Numbered from the stretch's first letter, positions 9,300 through 18,660 are shown. The stretch is 64,000 nt of DNA from an uncultured Crocinitomix sp. (GCA_937136425.1 CAKZON010000070.1:62001-126000), one strand, 5' to 3'. Notes: generated by a model not told the origin, from the letters alone. Made by a program: numbers and translations.

Positions 9300-9664
9300 T
9301 ATTGCACTTCTTGTTTAGCTCGTTCAAACCAAATTTCACCTGAGATATATTCATCATCCCAAGTTAAAAAGCGAAATATAACTCCTTCTTCAACGGTTTC
9401 AAACTCACTCCATTGTTCGTCAAAAGCCAAATCACGTTGCCAGGTGTGCGCCACCATAATTTTAAAAATAGGATCCTGCATTGTGGTTAAACAAGCCGCT
9501 AAAATCATTCGATCTGCCTCACCCGTTTGTTCCACCTTTAATACCTCAAATTGATCTAATTCGGTAAAGTAATAGTAGATATCTTCTTGCATTTCACGCA
9601 AGTCATTACCAAATGCAGGTTTGATACCTGAGGGAAGTTCGGCTATTTTATCTTTAAGGGTCAT
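9299..9664 (-). CDS. Small acidic protein of unknown function
   Basis: The 121-residue soluble protein is rich in aromatic and acidic residues (DIYYYFTELDQFEVLKVEQTG, HTWQRDLAFDEQWSEFETVEEG). It has no signal, membrane segment or known motif. It is the first gene of a probable three-gene operon with the TIGR03862-like flavoprotein, whose ATG overlaps its TAA, and the pentapeptide protein. That tight coupling suggests a functional link with the flavoprotein, but the role is unknown. A TAAATTTG -7 box lies nine bases upstream of its ATG. Confidence 0.7.
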   Translation of the reverse strand: MTLKDKIAELPSGIKPAFGNDLREMQEDIYYYFTELDQFEVLKVEQTGEADRMILAACLTTMQDPIFKIMVAHTWQRDLAFDEQWSEFETVEEGVIFRFLTWDDEYISGEIWFERAKQEVQ

Positions 9665-9673
9665 AGTAGCTTA

Positions 9674-9681
9674 CAAATTTA
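9674..9681 (-). promoter_or_regulatory. -7 promoter box for the 9664-7514 operon
   Basis: The minus strand reads TAAATTTG, an exact TAnnTTTG match, with only nine bases before ATG 9664. If transcription starts four to six bases after the box, the leader would be three to five bases. No TTG is seen at the usual -33 spacing. Confidence 0.5.
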
Positions 9682-9707
9682 CCCTTTTTATAGACATGCG
9701 TAGCGAA

Positions 9708-10367
9708 CTAAGCTTTCTTAAAACTAAATATTTTAGTGCCAACAAATTCTGAAGGAGCACCTTCTTTAGAATTATAGCGCATTGTTTTAGCGGCCTTTAT
9801 TGCTTCACGAATTAAAAACTGACTTCCACTATTAGAATGGTCAGCATCAAGCAATGTTTTTACAACAAATCCATTTGCATCAACCCAAAGTTTCAATGCA
9901 ATTTCACCCTCTTCTTGTAAATTAGTATTAAAGATAGGTTCTTTTAGCATTGAACGACTTGAAATTCCCGCATGTGCTGGTCCTGAATCAACAATATCAT
10001 TTCCTTCATTATCTCCAAATTTTGGTCCATCTACTGTTCCGCTTGAAGGGTTAAAATTAAATGCCTGATCAACATTATTGGTAGCAGCAGTCTGTGTAGT
10101 AACGCTAGGTTCATTTTGCACGGCAATATCTTCAACAACCTCTTTTGTCAAATTATTTTGAGAAGCAGCCTCTGACCCAGCAGAAGCAGGCTCTGCAAAA
10201 CTAACCTCAATAACAGCTTCGATTGGCTCAACCTCCTCAACTTCTTTCACTGGTGACTTTAAACTCACCAATAAAAAAAATAAAGTTGTTAACATAATAA
10301 AGATAGCCACTGCATAAAATGCATGTTGATGCTCTTTCTCTTTTAAATACAGAAGTGGATTTTTCAT
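9708..10367 (-). CDS. TonB-like energy-transducer protein
   Basis: The 219-residue protein has a short cytoplasmic N-terminus, one membrane anchor (about residues 17-37, YAVAIFIMLTTLFFLLVSL), an acidic and Ala/Asn-rich periplasmic spacer (VKEVEEVEPIEAVIEV onward) and a C-terminal domain. The C-terminal part (EEGEIALKLWVDANGFVVKT...FLIREAIKAAKTMRY) has the strand-helix-strand order of the TonB C-terminal domain. It should couple the inner-membrane proton gradient to outer-membrane receptors, two of which are encoded in this window. The spacer lacks the usual Pro-Glu/Pro-Lys repeats and no ExbB/ExbD gene is adjacent, so TonB-like is the safest name. An exact -7 box TAACTTTG lies 42 bases upstream. 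Confidence 0.72.
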   Translation of the reverse strand: MKNPLLYLKEKEHQHAFYAVAIFIMLTTLFFLLVSLKSPVKEVEEVEPIEAVIEVSFAEPASAGSEAASQNNLTKEVVEDIAVQNEPSVTTQTAATNNVDQAFNFNPSSGTVDGPKFGDNEGNDIVDSGPAHAGISSRSMLKEPIFNTNLQEEGEIALKLWVDANGFVVKTLLDADHSNSGSQFLIREAIKAAKTMRYNSKEGAPSEFVGTKIFSFKKA

Positions 10368-10409
10368 AATGATTTGTTGTATATATAATCATTACGTTAA
10401 ATCCGGTTA

Positions 10410-10417
10410 CAAAGTTA
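10410..10417 (-). promoter_or_regulatory. -7 promoter box for the TonB-like gene
   Basis: The minus strand reads TAACTTTG, an exact match to TAnnTTTG, 42 bases upstream of ATG 10367. It lies just beyond the stop of the metalloprotease gene at 10466, so the TonB-like gene can be transcribed independently of that gene. Confidence 0.45.
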
Positions 10418-10465
10418 CCTCAGCTTCCTTTTGGAATTCAGCAATTTACAATATTCAAACTACGC

Positions 10466-12961
10466 TTATCCGTTAGGATCTAAAATCAAATCAATTCGAA
10501 CAATAGCATCTTGTAAATGATATTTACTCATTTTGTCAGAAGTACGACCAATTGCTGATTTAATTTGTTTCTTAAGTTCATTTAATTCTGCACGCACAAC
10601 CGCATGAATATCAGACTGACTTGCATTTACGTCAGTACGGATAAAGTAGCGGCGGAACTCTGCCGGAATCTTCATTTGTTCTTCCGTCATTAAATAAGCC
10701 AAACGATCGATATGCGCACGTTGAAGGTTTCTACGGTAAACGTCAATCGTTCCACCGGCTTTCAATTCTGTCCAAACTGCTCCGCGTAAATCCTCCATTA
10801 GTTCAATTATCGTATAGGCATCATCTCCATTTATAGCTTCATTCTCTATTGTTCTTGCCAATCTTCCTAAATCTAGTATGTTGCTTAATGTTCTACCTTG
10901 CAACTTCCGCATACGCTCTATTGCGCCATCAAATTCTATTTTATTAAAAATGTTTTGATCCAATAACCAAGTTGGTGTTTGAAACAATTGCTCATCTAAA
11001 AACTGCATTGCACGTTCTTGCTTTTCTTTTGGAACATGTGTATAAACAGCCCCTTCTTGATCGAACGTTTTATAGTTTTCATAAATACCACCAATATTAC
11101 CTGCAACGTGTCCCATATATCGATTAAATTGTCCAACAACTTGATCATAAATTGCCGACAGCTCTTCGTAATTTTCTCCATCTTTCCCTGTCCATTTGAT
11201 TAAGTTTGGAAGGATTCGTTTTAAGTTCTTAATTCCATATTCGCTCGCTTTCATGGCATCATCACCTAAATCCTCAGTTTGTGAACTTGGATCAATTACA
11301 CCAAATTGTTGCTTTCCAAACCTGTAAAGTGGATCACCCGCATGTTCTAAAATCCATTGATCTAACGTTGCTTTTTCATCCTTTGCATTTTCAGCATCTA
11401 AGATTGGACGATATCCCCAATTGATTGCATACTTATCATAAACTCCAATGTTTGGCATAAGTGCAACTCCTTTATCTTCAGGTTGTGCAATATAATTGAA
11501 CCTTGCATAATCCATAATTGAAGGTGCTGTTCCATATTGATCTGTAAAAGAAGATGAACGTAAAGAATCTACCGGATAAGCAACACTACTTCCCATATTA
11601 TGAGGTAATCCAAGTGTGTGACCAACTTCGTGTGCTGATACGAAACGAATCAATCGTCCCATAATTTCATCCTTAAATTCTGTTCCTCTTGCATCTTCAT
11701 TAATTGCAGCTGTTTGCACAAAGAACCAATTTCTTAATAAGGTCATTACATTGTGATACCAATTAATATCAGACTCAATAATTTCACCGCTTCTAGGATC
11801 ACTTACATGCGGACCATTTGCATTTGGAATTGGCGAAGCTAAGTAGCGTACCACTGAATAACGCGCATCCTCTGGACTCCATTCAGGATCTTCTTCTGGT
11901 GTTGGTGCATCCATTGCAATAATCGCATTTTTGAATCCTGCAGCTTCAAATGCTACTTGCCAATCCTCAATTCCTAGCTTTAAATATTTAGCCCATTTTT
12001 TGGGTGTTGCTCTGTCTATATAATAAATGATCGGTTTAACAGGTTCAACTAATTCACCATTTTTGAACTTCTCCATATCCTCAGGCTTCACTTCTAACCT
12101 CCATCTGTCTAAATAACGAACAGATTCACTTTTTTGCGCTTCAGAACCATAATCAGTTTGCGAAGAAGTAAACCAACCTACCCGTTGATCGAAGTAACGG
12201 CGTTGCATTGGAACCTCTGGTAACAAAATCATTGAATTACTAATTTCAACCGAAATAGACCCCAAACTAGCATTAGATGGGGGAGCACTTGATGCATAAG
12301 TTTTTACATGACGAGACTCTACGTTAATAGGATAACTGTTTACTTTTTCAATATATGAACGATCTGCATCTAATCGTGATATTTTATATTGTTTTCGTGT
12401 CCAAGCGGGTAAACCTAGTGCTTTAATATCTGTTGAAAACAACTTAGTTACATTAATAACAACAGAACTAGAATCTTTACCAAACGCCTTAATTGGAAAC
12501 ATATGCATAATTGGTTCAAAATTCGAATTTACAACTGCTTCATGAACAGGTAATGAGTCTGCAGCAACTACTCTATGAGACACTACTCTTAACAGTACTT
12601 TATCTTCTTTCCACTCCCAACGCAATACTTGCTCATTTTGTTTTCCTCCACCAAAACCAAGTCCGGCTGCAGTTTTAGCAATTCTTGTTACCATTAGCAT
12701 TTCACGTCCAAACAAACTATCTGGAATTTCATAGAAATACTCTTTATCAATTTTATGAACACTAAACAACCCCTCATCTGTTTCAGCATCTTTTGTAATT
12801 ACTTTTGAATATGGTTTGATATCTCCTTTTTTTGAGGGAGGAGGAGCAGTCTGTTCCATTTCACCTTTCTTTTTCTTCTTCTTTCTTTGCGCTAAGGCAT
12901 CTGTTGAATAGGAAAATGCTACAAGAACGATAAGTACGCGGATGATAAGATTTACTTTCAT
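10466..12961 (-). CDS. Secreted zinc-dependent metalloprotease (DUF5117/DUF4953 type)
   Basis: The 831-residue product starts with a signal peptide (MKVNLIIRVLIVLVAFSYSTDALA) followed by a basic patch, RKKKKKKGE. The central zinc motif HEVGHTLGLPH, around residue 443, is of the metzincin HExxHxxGxxH form. It is followed by SIMDYARFNY with the Met-turn, and preceded by a strand/helix region typical of the DUF5117/DUF4953 proteases of Bacteroidota. It is likely periplasmic or surface exposed and degrades proteins. No T9SS sorting domain is present. It precedes the TonB-like gene on the same strand, and two POT-type transporters lie upstream, which could form a protein-to-peptide uptake theme (inference). 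Confidence 0.88.
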   Translation of the reverse strand: MKVNLIIRVLIVLVAFSYSTDALAQRKKKKKKGEMEQTAPPPSKKGDIKPYSKVITKDAETDEGLFSVHKIDKEYFYEIPDSLFGREMLMVTRIAKTAAGLGFGGGKQNEQVLRWEWKEDKVLLRVVSHRVVAADSLPVHEAVVNSNFEPIMHMFPIKAFGKDSSSVVINVTKLFSTDIKALGLPAWTRKQYKISRLDADRSYIEKVNSYPINVESRHVKTYASSAPPSNASLGSISVEISNSMILLPEVPMQRRYFDQRVGWFTSSQTDYGSEAQKSESVRYLDRWRLEVKPEDMEKFKNGELVEPVKPIIYYIDRATPKKWAKYLKLGIEDWQVAFEAAGFKNAIIAMDAPTPEEDPEWSPEDARYSVVRYLASPIPNANGPHVSDPRSGEIIESDINWYHNVMTLLRNWFFVQTAAINEDARGTEFKDEIMGRLIRFVSAHEVGHTLGLPHNMGSSVAYPVDSLRSSSFTDQYGTAPSIMDYARFNYIAQPEDKGVALMPNIGVYDKYAINWGYRPILDAENAKDEKATLDQWILEHAGDPLYRFGKQQFGVIDPSSQTEDLGDDAMKASEYGIKNLKRILPNLIKWTGKDGENYEELSAIYDQVVGQFNRYMGHVAGNIGGIYENYKTFDQEGAVYTHVPKEKQERAMQFLDEQLFQTPTWLLDQNIFNKIEFDGAIERMRKLQGRTLSNILDLGRLARTIENEAINGDDAYTIIELMEDLRGAVWTELKAGGTIDVYRRNLQRAHIDRLAYLMTEEQMKIPAEFRRYFIRTDVNASQSDIHAVVRAELNELKKQIKSAIGRTSDKMSKYHLQDAIVRIDLILDPNG

Positions 12962-13105
12962 TGGTTTATGTTTTCTTTAATAGACAATAATAATACGGTT
13001 TTAATTTGACGCCGTAAAGAAGATTATATAAATGCGAAATGCCAAGGATGAATGGTTTATGGATAATGTGCTAAAATTGAAGGCACTCAACCTTCCTTTC
13101 AAGAC

Positions 13106-14329
13106 TTAAAAGTCAGCTGTACCAAAATCGTCCTCTTCAAAATCATTTGGCTCACTGTTTTTATTGATATAAAAGAGCACAAAGAAAGCAGCAGAGAACA
13201 ATATCATAACTACCAAAGCAATATTCAACGTGCTGCCAACGCTTTCATAGTCATTATTAGCACCAGCTTTTATAATTAGTGCAGTTAACAAGTAAATACC
13301 GCCCAATACAATAGGGCTATACTTAACATCTAATTTACGCACAACGTATGAACTAATTGGAGGACCTATAAAAACCTCAGCTATGCTTTGCAGTATATAA
13401 AAACCCAACAGTAAATTCACCAATGGAGCAGATTCTGGCCGATAAAAATCAATAGGCAATAAAAATAGATAAGCCATTAGAGCGCACAGAAAGCCAATCC
13501 CCAATTGCAGTGCAGTAGAAACTTTAGTAAAGGAGTAATAAAGTGCCAATACCAATGTAGTTGCAACGATAACAATCAGATTTAAATTTGAACCGCCATC
13601 CTTTATCAATTCACTTATAACATTTGTATCCAAATTATGTGTTGCCATGGTAAGATGAAACATAATATGCTCAAAAGAAAGCCAATAAAGGGCAGAACCA
13701 ATTAAAGCAACAACAATAATTATTGGAAATAGATTATTGGGTTTTTCAGATTTTCGAACGAAATCACTTTTAGTTGCGTTCGTAAAAAACAGTACGATAA
13801 AGGAGAGTAAATAAGCAAACCCGCAATATATAAATGCAGTTTTATAACCATGCCTAATTGCAACGGCGCTAATGAAAGCTATTCCAGCAAATGCGCCAAT
13901 ATTAACCATCATATAATGAATCATCATTCCTGAATCTAACAACCTCGACCGTTGGTACAACTGTCCTAAAAAAGGCATAATGTTAGAGCGTGTAATTCCC
14001 GCTCCTAAAGCCAATAAAAGAAAACCTATAAAAGCCAAATCTTTGGTTTGACTCATTCCAATTAGAAATGAAGATAGCACTTGTACACCTATCCCTATTA
14101 TGGATAATAACTTGGGTTGACCTATTAATCCTAAAAGTCCACCAACCACACTACTTAACGCTACCAATGCGGTTCCCCAGCTGTAAAACTGAATCGCCTC
14201 CATATTTGTGAGATTGATTGTATTACTAACTAGAAATAGAACAAAAATTGCCCTTAACCCATAATAACCTGCTCGCTCAAATACTACAGCAGTATAAAAT
14301 GGAATGGAAGTAATTGGGTGGCTTGTCAT
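13106..14329 (-). CDS. POT-type (MFS) oligopeptide transporter-like protein, copy 1
   Basis: The 407-residue protein has about 12 hydrophobic segments. The N-terminus SIPFYTAVVFERAGYYGLRAIFVLFLV matches the POT/PTR2 family ExxERxxYYG signature, where the ER pair takes part in proton coupling. Other POT features are SIIGIGVQVLSSFLIGMSQ and a long-range GxxxRSNIMPFLGQLY helix. POT proteins import di- and tripeptides with protons, though members with other substrates exist. It is shorter than classical 14-helix bacterial POTs. It is the downstream member of a tandem pair with the gene at 14381, with which it shares the N-terminal SHPxxSIPF block, which supports both starts. A near-consensus -7 box ends five bases before ATG. 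Confidence 0.75.
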   Translation of the reverse strand: MTSHPITSIPFYTAVVFERAGYYGLRAIFVLFLVSNTINLTNMEAIQFYSWGTALVALSSVVGGLLGLIGQPKLLSIIGIGVQVLSSFLIGMSQTKDLAFIGFLLLALGAGITRSNIMPFLGQLYQRSRLLDSGMMIHYMMVNIGAFAGIAFISAVAIRHGYKTAFIYCGFAYLLSFIVLFFTNATKSDFVRKSEKPNNLFPIIIVVALIGSALYWLSFEHIMFHLTMATHNLDTNVISELIKDGGSNLNLIVIVATTLVLALYYSFTKVSTALQLGIGFLCALMAYLFLLPIDFYRPESAPLVNLLLGFYILQSIAEVFIGPPISSYVVRKLDVKYSPIVLGGIYLLTALIIKAGANNDYESVGSTLNIALVVMILFSAAFFVLFYINKNSEPNDFEEDDFGTADF

Positions 14330-14334
14330 AGTTG

Positions 14335-14342
14335 CAAAATAA
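14335..14342 (-). promoter_or_regulatory. Near-consensus -7 box abutting the start of POT-like copy 1
   Basis: The minus strand reads TTATTTTG (one mismatch to TAnnTTTG) and ends five bases before ATG 14329. If used, the message would be leaderless or nearly so. The position matches the exact box found at the same distance before the paralogue at 14381-15595. Confidence 0.4.
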
Positions 14343-14380
14343 GCAAAAGAATTTATTCTATAAGTTGATTATTGTGCAAA

Positions 14381-15595
14381 CTACAGCTGTATTGGAGTAT
14401 CTAATAACTCAGATTCATTTTCAATTTTTTGCTTATACCTGAAATATAACCCTATAAATATTACTGCAAATGCTAAAAATATTGCTACTGTTAAGGATAA
14501 TGTAATTGCACTATTTTCAAAAGTAGTTATGGCTCCAACTTCTGGCACAAGCATTATTACAATATAAATTAGACCAATAATTAATGGACTGTAACGAATG
14601 TCAAACTTGCGAACAACATAAGCCTCTAGCGGCGCTCGAATAAACAATGTAGCCAAACTCTCTAATGCATAAAACCCAATAAAAAAGGTGCTTATTGATT
14701 CTCCCCTTGCCCCTTCAAAACCTGCTAGTAATATTACATACGCTATTGCCGCACATATGCAACCAATAGTCAATTGTATTGTAGTTGCAACTTTTTTATA
14801 GGAGTAAAAAATAGCTAATGCTATTCCCAAAATCGCTGTTGCTATGGCGGACACATAATCCCAACTAAACACTGGAAATTCGGCTAACACCAACATATCA
14901 GTTGTTGAAAGAAAATAGTCAATATTTGCTGTAGCGTTATCATAAACTAAAAAGCTAACGGCTATTAACACCACGGCAAGTAATACAATTAAAACGTTTC
15001 CTTTTACTGGTTTTTCACGTTCTGGAGTCAACTCACTTTTAACAGCTATTGTAAAACACAAGACTGTAAATGCGCTTAAAAAAATTATTCCACTAAGTAA
15101 TAATCCTGCTCTAAATCCATACAATGATCCCACTATACCAATAACTAAACCGCCTAAAAAACCACCAATATTTGACATTATATAGTTGACTTGAACGGCT
15201 GAATCCAACAATTTAGAACGTTGATAAAGCTGCGCTAAAAATGTCAAAATACTTGTGCGTAAAAGGCCTGTACCGATCCCCATTAATATATAACCCAAAC
15301 TAGCCATTTCTTTTCCGTAGCTAAAGGCAATTATCAATGTTGCAATGGTTTGCACCCCTAAACCAATTAAAGAAATCATTTTTGGCGTTCCTAGTCGACA
15401 TGCAATACCGCCAATCAAATATCCAAGAACGATTATTGTGGTGCCCCACCCAAAAGCACTTATTGCATACTCTTCGGGTGCTGTAATCTCAGAAACAATA
15501 AAAAGAATAAACAGACCTCTAACACCATAATACCCCCAACGTTCTAGCATAACTACAGCAAAAAAAGGAATAGTAGACTTAGGGTGTGACAACAT
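14381..15595 (-). CDS. POT-type (MFS) oligopeptide transporter-like protein, copy 2
   Basis: The 404-residue paralogue of the gene at 13106 opens MLSHPKSTIPFFAVVMLERWGYYGVRGLFILF, again with the ERxxYYG proton-coupling signature and about 12 membrane segments. An in-frame codon further upstream would place the start inside a terminator hairpin, so ATG 15595 is preferred. It also aligns with the start of copy 1 and leaves an exact TACTTTTG -7 box five bases upstream. The pair shares the internal pattern LRTSILTFLAQLYQRSKLLDS versus ITRSNIMPFLGQLYQRSRLLDS. Substrate is probably small peptides by family; divergence of the copies suggests different preferences. There are 51 bp between the two genes. 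Confidence 0.75.
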   Translation of the reverse strand: MLSHPKSTIPFFAVVMLERWGYYGVRGLFILFIVSEITAPEEYAISAFGWGTTIIVLGYLIGGIACRLGTPKMISLIGLGVQTIATLIIAFSYGKEMASLGYILMGIGTGLLRTSILTFLAQLYQRSKLLDSAVQVNYIMSNIGGFLGGLVIGIVGSLYGFRAGLLLSGIIFLSAFTVLCFTIAVKSELTPEREKPVKGNVLIVLLAVVLIAVSFLVYDNATANIDYFLSTTDMLVLAEFPVFSWDYVSAIATAILGIALAIFYSYKKVATTIQLTIGCICAAIAYVILLAGFEGARGESISTFFIGFYALESLATLFIRAPLEAYVVRKFDIRYSPLIIGLIYIVIMLVPEVGAITTFENSAITLSLTVAIFLAFAVIFIGLYFRYKQKIENESELLDTPIQL

Positions 15596-15600
15596 GCAAC

Positions 15601-15608
15601 CAAAAGTA
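15601..15608 (-). promoter_or_regulatory. -7 box abutting the start of POT-like copy 2
   Basis: The minus strand reads TACTTTTG, an exact TAnnTTTG match, with only five bases before ATG 15595. It sits immediately downstream of the receptor gene's terminator, so this promoter would drive the transporter alone with essentially no 5' leader. Confidence 0.5.
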
Positions 15609-15620
15609 GGGAAAAGAAGG

Positions 15621-15654
15621 CAAAAAAAACCTCTGACCAATTTGGACAGAGGTT
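15621..15654 (-). terminator. Rho-independent terminator after the first TonB receptor
   Basis: The inverted repeat AACCTCTG/CAGAGGTT (15647-15654 with 15628-15635, loop of about 11 bases, extended by CC/GG) is followed on the minus strand by a run of Ts (complement of 15622-15629). It lies 19 bases past the receptor stop and separates it from the downstream transporter. Confidence 0.85.
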
Positions 15655-15672
15655 AATTACAGCATTAATTAT

Positions 15673-18558
15673 TTAAAAATTAAACTTAAACCGTGCACTA
15701 AAAGTGGTGCCTGGGCTCAGTTTTGAAAAATATTGGTCATTTGCATTAAATGATCTAAACACCGATTCTTTTTTATCATTTAAGATATTTTGAACTTTGA
15801 AACCGATTACAAACTGATCCTCTTTTCCGAACACTTTATTGGTATTAAAATTTAAACTGTGAAATGGTACCGAATAAATATCTGGTCGATCAACAATGCC
15901 TACAAACTGCAAAGTTGGCCCTTGCATGTTATAAAATAAACCAGCAGACAAACCTTTACCGAAACCTTCTTTAGCACCTCCGAAAATTAAACCGGCATTA
16001 ATTAAATACGGTGCTTGACCTGCCATATCACGATATTCTCCGATAATTTGACCTGTGCGAGCATTTGCTTCTCGGCTCTCTTTCTCAGTTAAACTATACG
16101 CAATTCGTGATGAAGTATAAGTCAAGTTTAAATTGAAACTTAAATTTTGTAGTTTTTTAGAAATCACATCTAAACTTTGACGAATTTCAAATTCTCCTCC
16201 TAACACTTCCCCATCTCCTACATTTCGAGGTTGGAAAGAGCCTGTTTGAGCAGAAAATTGAACGATTTCAATTGGGTTTATAAATCGTTTATAAAATCCC
16301 GTAACTGAAACAATTCTACCAGGTTTAGGAAAAACTTCCCAACGCACATCAACATTATGAATGCTTGTGCTTGTTAATTGTCCGTCCCAATATACTTGCC
16401 CAGAATTAACATCTTCATCTTTAAACAATCCGCCAATAAACGTACGTCCTGTAACAGGGTCATAAATTTCAGCATAAGACAATTCTTTAAAGGAGGGACG
16501 AGCAGTTGTTCCACCGTAAGAAAATCTTAAATTTTGTTTTTCATTCACTGCGTAAACAACATTCAACGAAGGGAAAAGTCCTAAATCATTTAAAACAACA
16601 TCATTGTTAAAGACATTCACACCTAATTGGTCTTGACCAGTGTAACGTTGTGTATAATTTTCAACTCTTAAACCAATTACCGTTTTAATTCTTTTCCAAG
16701 GGTTAAACTCAGTAGAAAAATAACCTGCTACACTGTGAATATTGGAATTATACTTATTAGGATTTGAAGGTAAAAATGATGCTTCATAAGTTGTTCCTTT
16801 TGTTATGTCTCCATTTTGCGGCCAAATATTTTCAGGAGCGAATAACTCATCAGGATCTCCGGTTAAGTTAACATCTCTTACATTCAACGCAAAATTTCGA
16901 ATTATGAAATCACGCACCTTGTATGTATAAGCAGTTCCAAATTTGATTTTAGCATCTCTTTTAAACACTTTAATCTTTTTAGTTGCTCCTACCTTAGAGG
17001 CAATGTTCTTTTCATTCAACTCTCGCCAAATACGTTCTGGAAAACCAGCTTCCGTTCCTATTATCAACGAATCATTTCTATTTTCATATCTCGTAAATCG
17101 AATATCTGGGTCTTTTATTAATGACAACGTTGGCGCAACTCTCCATTCAATTGACCAAACATTTGCAGAATCACTATGTTCTCCTGAAATTAAAAGATTA
17201 GTTAATGAACGTTGACTGTATTCCAAATTGTGCTGATATCCGTTAAAAACAGCACCTTGATCTGAATTTAGGTAATTGAAAACCCCAGCCTTAGATTCAC
17301 CATTTTGTAGATGCAATAAATTAAAAGTATACTTTGATTTTAATGTTTTAACAGCAAACCCAGCCATACCAGTCATTAATACATTATTGGTGCCGTAACT
17401 CCCTGTTTGGCGCTCACGAACTTGCATGTTTGTAGAATCGGAATTACCTGCTAAACCGTATCTTCCAAATTCAACATCTTTATAATAATCTGTTGAGTTT
17501 TTATAAGAAGCAACTACATTATAACCAATGGTGTATTTTTCTTTATTGAATTGATTTCCAAATGAGGTAGATATTCCAAAATCCATTAAACTCATTTGTT
17601 CATAAGCAGCCATTGTTGGGTTAAAACCTGACAACACCTCTTTGTAACGCGTTGCTTTTTCTTCATTACCAATTGCTTGAGCAAAAAATGGAATATTTTT
17701 TGTCGCCGGAATTGCTCTTGTCCCGTCATCAAACCCTAAAAAGTCGAATTGACCACCATTGTAGGTTAAATACTCTTTTTGGAAATGAAATGCAGGATTG
17801 TATGATCCTGATAAAGCAACACTTCGTTGACGTTTTTCAGGAAATCCTTTTAAAGATATGTCTACAACTCCCCCAGTAAAATCAGCAGGTAATTCTGCAA
17901 TGAATGATTTATTAATAATGATGTTTTCCAAAATATTAGTTGGAAAAATATCCATTTGAATCGTATTTCTATCTGGGTCCAAACCTGGAATATCCATCCC
18001 ATTCAACAATGTTTTATTATATCTATCTCCCAATCCACGGATATAAACATATTTCCCTCCGACAATTGAAACACCTGGAACGGTTGCCAATGTTGTTGCG
18101 GCATTCGAAGTTCCTAAAATGCCCATTCCTTTTCCTGAAATTGCATCAATTTGATTGGAACGTTTTTGCTTTATTTTAAGGATAGCATTTTCTGTATTCT
18201 TAATCGCCTCTACAGTAACGACAACTGTACCTAGTTCTTTATCTAAATTAACCAAAGCCAAATTATCTAAGAGCGTAACCTCATTGGCAACGACTATTAC
18301 ATTTTGCACAATTTGCTGATTGTAGTTTCCAGCAGAAAGTTTTAGACTATAAGTTCCGGCTACAATATTAATACTGAACTTACCGTCCATATCTGCATTT
18401 GCACCTGTCCCCATTCCTTCTACCAAAACCTTAGCAAAAGGTATTGGCTCGCCAGAATCTTCATCAAAAATAGTTCCTCGAATAGTACCGTTTTGTGCAA
18501 TTGCGCTTAATGCGGAGAAACATAAAATGAATAAAAAAAGTTGTTTGATTTTTTTCAT
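15673..18558 (-). CDS. TonB-dependent outer-membrane receptor with carboxypeptidase-regulatory-like N-terminal domain (receptor 1)
   Basis: The 961-residue product begins with a signal peptide (MKKIKQLFLFILCFSALSAIAQ). ATG 18558 is chosen because longer in-frame starts lie inside or before the upstream hairpin. Residues about 24-110 form the CarboxypepD_reg-like domain (TIRGTIFDEDSGEPIPFAKVLVEG). The plug domain follows, with VYIRGLGDRYNKTLLNGMDI and FTGGVVDIS, then a long beta-barrel ending in Phe (FSARFKFNF). It should import a ligand across the outer membrane using TonB. It shares its plug motif with receptor 2 at 60771. The lipoprotein gene upstream (18661) is its likely partner; a strong hairpin lies between them. 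Substrate unknown; no SusD gene is present. Confidence 0.92.
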   Translation of the reverse strand: MKKIKQLFLFILCFSALSAIAQNGTIRGTIFDEDSGEPIPFAKVLVEGMGTGANADMDGKFSINIVAGTYSLKLSAGNYNQQIVQNVIVVANEVTLLDNLALVNLDKELGTVVVTVEAIKNTENAILKIKQKRSNQIDAISGKGMGILGTSNAATTLATVPGVSIVGGKYVYIRGLGDRYNKTLLNGMDIPGLDPDRNTIQMDIFPTNILENIIINKSFIAELPADFTGGVVDISLKGFPEKRQRSVALSGSYNPAFHFQKEYLTYNGGQFDFLGFDDGTRAIPATKNIPFFAQAIGNEEKATRYKEVLSGFNPTMAAYEQMSLMDFGISTSFGNQFNKEKYTIGYNVVASYKNSTDYYKDVEFGRYGLAGNSDSTNMQVRERQTGSYGTNNVLMTGMAGFAVKTLKSKYTFNLLHLQNGESKAGVFNYLNSDQGAVFNGYQHNLEYSQRSLTNLLISGEHSDSANVWSIEWRVAPTLSLIKDPDIRFTRYENRNDSLIIGTEAGFPERIWRELNEKNIASKVGATKKIKVFKRDAKIKFGTAYTYKVRDFIIRNFALNVRDVNLTGDPDELFAPENIWPQNGDITKGTTYEASFLPSNPNKYNSNIHSVAGYFSTEFNPWKRIKTVIGLRVENYTQRYTGQDQLGVNVFNNDVVLNDLGLFPSLNVVYAVNEKQNLRFSYGGTTARPSFKELSYAEIYDPVTGRTFIGGLFKDEDVNSGQVYWDGQLTSTSIHNVDVRWEVFPKPGRIVSVTGFYKRFINPIEIVQFSAQTGSFQPRNVGDGEVLGGEFEIRQSLDVISKKLQNLSFNLNLTYTSSRIAYSLTEKESREANARTGQIIGEYRDMAGQAPYLINAGLIFGGAKEGFGKGLSAGLFYNMQGPTLQFVGIVDRPDIYSVPFHSLNFNTNKVFGKEDQFVIGFKVQNILNDKKESVFRSFNANDQYFSKLSPGTTFSARFKFNF

Positions 18559-18586
18559 TACGAACTTATTTAGTTTAATGATAAAA

Positions 18587-18619
18587 ACTCGTGAGTTCAT
18601 CAACAAAGAACTCACGAGT
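18587..18619 (-). terminator. Hairpin with T-run between the lipoprotein gene and receptor 1
   Basis: A perfect 12-bp inverted repeat (ACTCGTGAGTTC at 18587-18598 with its complement at 18608-18619, nine-base loop) is followed on the minus strand by TTTTTAT. It lies 41 bases after the lipoprotein stop and 28 bases before the receptor start. It reads as a Rho-independent terminator. As no separate promoter is obvious between it and the receptor, it may act as a partial terminator that lowers receptor relative to lipoprotein expression (inference). Confidence 0.8.
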
Positions 18620-18660
18620 CATCAAAAAGAAAATTTGCTTTATATAATATTAACTTCTGA

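Noticed and set aside
13106..15595. Transporter pair as generic sugar MFS
   Set aside because: The ERxxYYG signature near the N-terminus points to the POT group rather than sugar porters.
15596..15640. Extended N-terminus for POT-like copy 2 (MVRGFFCLLF...)
   Set aside because: It would be translated through the receptor terminator and the -7 box; the paralogue supports ATG 15595.
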